From assembly GCA_937910785.1 (NCBI GenBank), contig CALDLG010000149.1, forward strand, positions 1-15,387: a stretch of DNA of 15,387 bases. The letters are read 5' to 3'. This stretch comes from an uncultured Lachnospiraceae bacterium (GTDB taxonomy: Bacteria; Bacillota; Clostridia; Lachnospirales; Lachnospiraceae). The notes below the pieces were generated by a model, which did no database searches, was not told the DNA's origin, and worked only from the letters and a program-made list of their open reading frames with translations. Below are positions 12,427 to 15,387 of the stretch, piece after piece. Numbering within the stretch: position 1 is the stretch's first letter; every line of letters starts with the position of its first letter. A program made the position numbers and the translations under genes.

Positions 12427-15387
12427 ATGGCGCTACAATTTTATTTCGGCGGATCGGGAGCCGGGAAAAGCAGAAAACTTCATGAAGATATTATCGCGGC
12501 CGCGGGAAAGGAACCGAAACGCAATTTTCTCCTGATCGTGCCGGATCAGTTCACGATGCAGACGCAGATGGATCTTGTGCTGGAGCATCCAAACAGGAGC
12601 ATTATGAATATCGATGTATTGAGCTTCGGCAGGCTGACGCATCGGATTCTGGAAGAGGTCGGAGCGGAGGATATGCCGGTCCTCGATGATACGGGCAAGA
12701 GCCTGATTCTGCGGAAAATTGCGGAAACGGAACAGCCAAAGCTGTCCGTGATCGGGAAGCATCTTCATAAAATCGGCTATATACATGAGGTGAAATCCGC
12801 CATCTCGGAGTTTATGCAGTACGGGATCGGTACGAAGGAGCTGTCGAAGCTGACAGAATATGCCGAAAGCCGGGGCGCGCTGTATTATAAACTGAAAGAT
12901 CTGCAGGTATTATATGAAGGCTTTCTGTCCTATATTCAGGAAAAGTTTATCACGACGGAGGAAACGCTGGACCGATTATGTGAAGCGCTTCCCAAATCGG
13001 AAATTATCAGAGACTGTGTGATCGCATTCGACGGATTTACCGGTTTTACGCCGATTCAGTATCGCGTGATACAGGAACTTATGAGATTGACCGAAAGAGT
13101 CATCGTTACGGTCACGATCGACGCGGGAGAAGATCCTTACCGGATGGACGGGGAACAGAAGCTTTTTCACCTGAGCAGGAAGACGGTGGCGGATCTGCGG
13201 AAACTGGGAGAAGATATCGGCGTTTTGATGCTGCCGGAAGTATTCTGCAAGGGGATAGCGGGCTGGCTCCCAAGATTTACGGACAATCCGGAGCTGGCGC
13301 ATCTGGAGCGGCAGCTGTTTCGCTATCCGGCAGCGCCTTATGAAAAGGAGCCGGAGCGTATCCGCCTGACGGAAGCATCGACGCCGAAGGAGGAGGTGCG
13401 GCAGACCTGCATTGAGATCTGCCGGCTGTTAAACAGAGAGGACCTGCATTACCGGGATATCGCGGTTGTTACGGGAAGCATGGAAACCTATGGAAATGAT
13501 ATTGAAGAGGAATTTGCGAAATTTGGCATTCCGATTTATATGGATCAGACAAGGGGGATTTTATTCAATCCTTTTACCGAATATATCCGCAGCGCCCTGC
13601 AGATCGTGTTAAAGGATTTTAACAGAGAAGCGGTATTCCATTATCTGAGGACGGGGCTTTGCGGCATGGAGCGGGATGAGATCGACAGGCTGGAGAATTA
13701 TGTCCGTCGTTTCGGTCTGCGTGGCAGGAAGCAGTGGGAAGCTCTTTTTATCTATAAGGAAGAGAAAGGAGAAGAGGGAGTTGTCCTGCTTGCCCGGTAT
13801 AACGAGATGCGGGAAAAGCTGCTCGCACAGCTGGAGCCGTTGCTGCGGTCCTGTTCTACGGCGGGAGAGCTTGTCCATGCGCTGTATGATTTTCTTGTGC
13901 GGAATGAATTGCAACAGAAGCTTGCCCGCTTCGAGGCGAAGTTTCAGGCGGAGGGGGAGCTTGCGAGGGCGAAAGAATATGGTCAGATTTATGGCCTTGT
14001 GATCGACCTGTTAGACCAGATCGAGGGGCTTTTGCGGGAAGAACGCATTTCGATGCAGGAGTTTTCCGAAATTCTGGATGCCGGTTTTGCGGAAATTACG
14101 GTGGGAACAATACCGCAGAACGTGGACAGGATCGTAATCGGTGATATCGAAAGGACCCGTTTAAAGCAGGTCCGGGTGCTCTTTTTTCTGGGAATTAACG
14201 ACGGAAACATTCCGAAAGGGAACGGAGGCGGAGGCATTATTTCCGATATTGACCGGGAATTCTTACAGGAGTCCGGCTGGGAGCTTGCGCCCACGCCGCG
14301 GCAGCAGATGTACATTCAGCGGCTGTACCTGTATCTGAATATGACGAAGCCCTCGGAACGGTTGTATCTGTCTTATGCGAAGGTTGGAAATGACGGAAAA
14401 AGCAAGCGGCCCGCTTATCTGATCGATACGATGCAGAAGCTTTTTCCGTTGCTTGTCATTCGGAGCCCGGAGCTTCTTCCGATGGAAGAGCAGCTGTCGA
14501 ACGGGGCTGACGGCATTCTTTTCTTTACGGAGCTTTTGCGGGAGTATGCGGCGGGCAGACTGGACGGGGAGGAGGAACGAAAGCTTTTTACCTTTTTCAA
14601 AAGCTATTATGATGATCCGGACTGGCGGGATCAGATCGTGCGGCTGATCGATACGGCCTTCTGGCACTATCAGGAGAGTCCGCTTTCCGGACAGGTGACA
14701 TCTGCGCTATACGGAACCGTTCTGCAAAACAGCGTCAGCCGTCTGGAAAAGTACGCGGCCTGTGCCTATGCGCATTTTCTGCAGTACGGCCTGTCCTTAA
14801 AGGAACGTGGTGAATACGGTTTCGAAGATGTGGATATGGGAAATGTTTTTCATGGGGTGCTGGAACTGTTCGCGGCAAAGCTTGAGGAGCGCCATTATAC
14901 ATGGTTTGACTTTCCGCAGGAAGACGGGGAGAAAATGCTGGATGAGGCCATAGAAGCTTATGCGGCGGATTACGGAGAGACGATTCTCTACAGCAGCGCC
15001 AGAAACCAGCATCTTCTGCGGCGTATCAGAAGGATTCTGAGCCGGACGATACGGACGCTGCAGATACAGCTGCAAAAGGGGTCCTTTCTGCCGGAGCATT
15101 TCGAAATGTCTTTTTCCATGCTGGAAGATCTGGAGGCGGTAAATATTGCGCTGACCGGACAGGAAAAAATGAAATTGCAGGGACGGATTGACAGGATCGA
15201 TACCTGTGAGGAAGAGGATGTCGTCTATGTGAAGGTTATCGATTACAAATCGGGCAGCCGGAAGTTCGATCTTGCGGCGCTGTATTACGGCTTGCAGCTG
15301 CAGCTGGTGGTCTATATGAATGCGGCGGTGGAGATCGAGAGGAAGAAACATCCGGGGAAAAAAGTCGTGCCGGCCGCGATGCTGTAT
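12427..15387 (+). CDS. addB: ATP-dependent helicase/nuclease subunit B, 3' end missing
   Basis: AddB of the AddAB double-strand break repair complex, which resects DNA ends and loads RecA. The window holds 987 codons, all in frame; the usual length is near 1,150, so the C-terminal end is cut by the window edge. Walker A is GGSGAGKS (residues 8-15). C779 in YAACAYAHF is the first of the four Fe-S cysteines; the other three should lie beyond the edge. The RecB-like nuclease is present: H809 in NVFHG, GRID at 919-922, and DYKSG with D939 and K941. The translated frame shows no breaks. AGGAAAGGAAC precedes the ATG. In related genomes addA follows directly. Confidence 0.95.
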   Translation, partial: MALQFYFGGSGAGKSRKLHEDIIAAAGKEPKRNFLLIVPDQFTMQTQMDLVLEHPNRSIMNIDVLSFGRLTHRILEEVGAEDMPVLDDTGKSLILRKIAETEQPKLSVIGKHLHKIGYIHEVKSAISEFMQYGIGTKELSKLTEYAESRGALYYKLKDLQVLYEGFLSYIQEKFITTEETLDRLCEALPKSEIIRDCVIAFDGFTGFTPIQYRVIQELMRLTERVIVTVTIDAGEDPYRMDGEQKLFHLSRKTVADLRKLGEDIGVLMLPEVFCKGIAGWLPRFTDNPELAHLERQLFRYPAAPYEKEPERIRLTEASTPKEEVRQTCIEICRLLNREDLHYRDIAVVTGSMETYGNDIEEEFAKFGIPIYMDQTRGILFNPFTEYIRSALQIVLKDFNREAVFHYLRTGLCGMERDEIDRLENYVRRFGLRGRKQWEALFIYKEEKGEEGVVLLARYNEMREKLLAQLEPLLRSCSTAGELVHALYDFLVRNELQQKLARFEAKFQAEGELARAKEYGQIYGLVIDLLDQIEGLLREERISMQEFSEILDAGFAEITVGTIPQNVDRIVIGDIERTRLKQVRVLFFLGINDGNIPKGNGGGGIISDIDREFLQESGWELAPTPRQQMYIQRLYLYLNMTKPSERLYLSYAKVGNDGKSKRPAYLIDTMQKLFPLLVIRSPELLPMEEQLSNGADGILFFTELLREYAAGRLDGEEERKLFTFFKSYYDDPDWRDQIVRLIDTAFWHYQESPLSGQVTSALYGTVLQNSVSRLEKYAACAYAHFLQYGLSLKERGEYGFEDVDMGNVFHGVLELFAAKLEERHYTWFDFPQEDGEKMLDEAIEAYAADYGETILYSSARNQHLLRRIRRILSRTIRTLQIQLQKGSFLPEHFEMSFSMLEDLEAVNIALTGQEKMKLQGRIDRIDTCEEEDVVYVKVIDYKSGSRKFDLAALYYGLQLQLVVYMNAAVEIERKKHPGKKVVPAAMLY

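Noticed and set aside
1..15387. CRISPR array, tRNA, rRNA, insertion sequence or phage genes
   Set aside because: I looked for regularly spaced repeats, tRNA-like cloverleaf sequences, transposase motifs and terminal inverted repeats on both strands and saw none.

Overview
This window looks like chromosomal DNA of a Gram-positive anaerobe of the Clostridia, most likely Lachnospiraceae. The reasons are AddB-type recombination (not RecB), strong GGAGG ribosome binding sites, a MarR/FMN-binding pair, and two-component plus FtsX-type ABC modules of the kind common in gut Clostridia. The genus cannot be fixed from the sequence alone. Nothing looks like phage, an insertion sequence, a CRISPR array, rRNA or tRNA.

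Layout from left to right. Positions 1-321 hold two hairpins with GAA loops (the second terminator-like) and a leader in which I see no clear promoter. A TrpB2-type tryptophan synthase beta chain (322-1695) follows, ending in a strong hairpin. Positions 1740-2056 hold a decayed fragment of a VOC/glyoxalase-like gene on the minus strand, then the promoter and possible operator of a MarR regulator (2057-2512). That regulator is translationally coupled to an FMN-binding split-barrel protein (2509-2928).

The minus strand from 8194 to 2915 is a signalling and transport module, in order of transcription: OmpR-type response regulator, HAMP histidine kinase, ABC ATPase, and an FtsX-like permease with two domains. 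The response regulator has a good promoter next to a 26-bp imperfect palindrome. The ABC pair has its own promoter, preceded and overlapped by four heptamers spaced 11, 11 and 10 bp. This is the arrangement expected for an OmpR-family activator, so the likely circuit is: the kinase senses an envelope signal, the phosphorylated regulator binds the repeats, and the ABC transporter is made. The substrate is unknown; peptide or lipid-active antimicrobials are the usual guess for such modules. The permease gene ends inside the 3' end of the convergent FMN-binding gene.

On the plus strand, a MATE efflux gene (8375-9727) diverges from the regulator and may be transcribed without a leader. It is followed by a small stand-alone protein matching the middle domain of fatty acid kinase FakA (9884-10135), a second, distant MATE gene (10192-11538), a 94-base almost pure purine tract, a single-domain EamA transporter (11631-12044), an unrecognised small helical protein (12092-12400) and addB (12427 to the window edge, 987 codons without its end).

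I see no wholly new system. The most worthwhile leads are the repeat-bearing promoter of the ABC pair, the isolated FakA middle domain, the likely leaderless MATE transcript and the polypurine tract.
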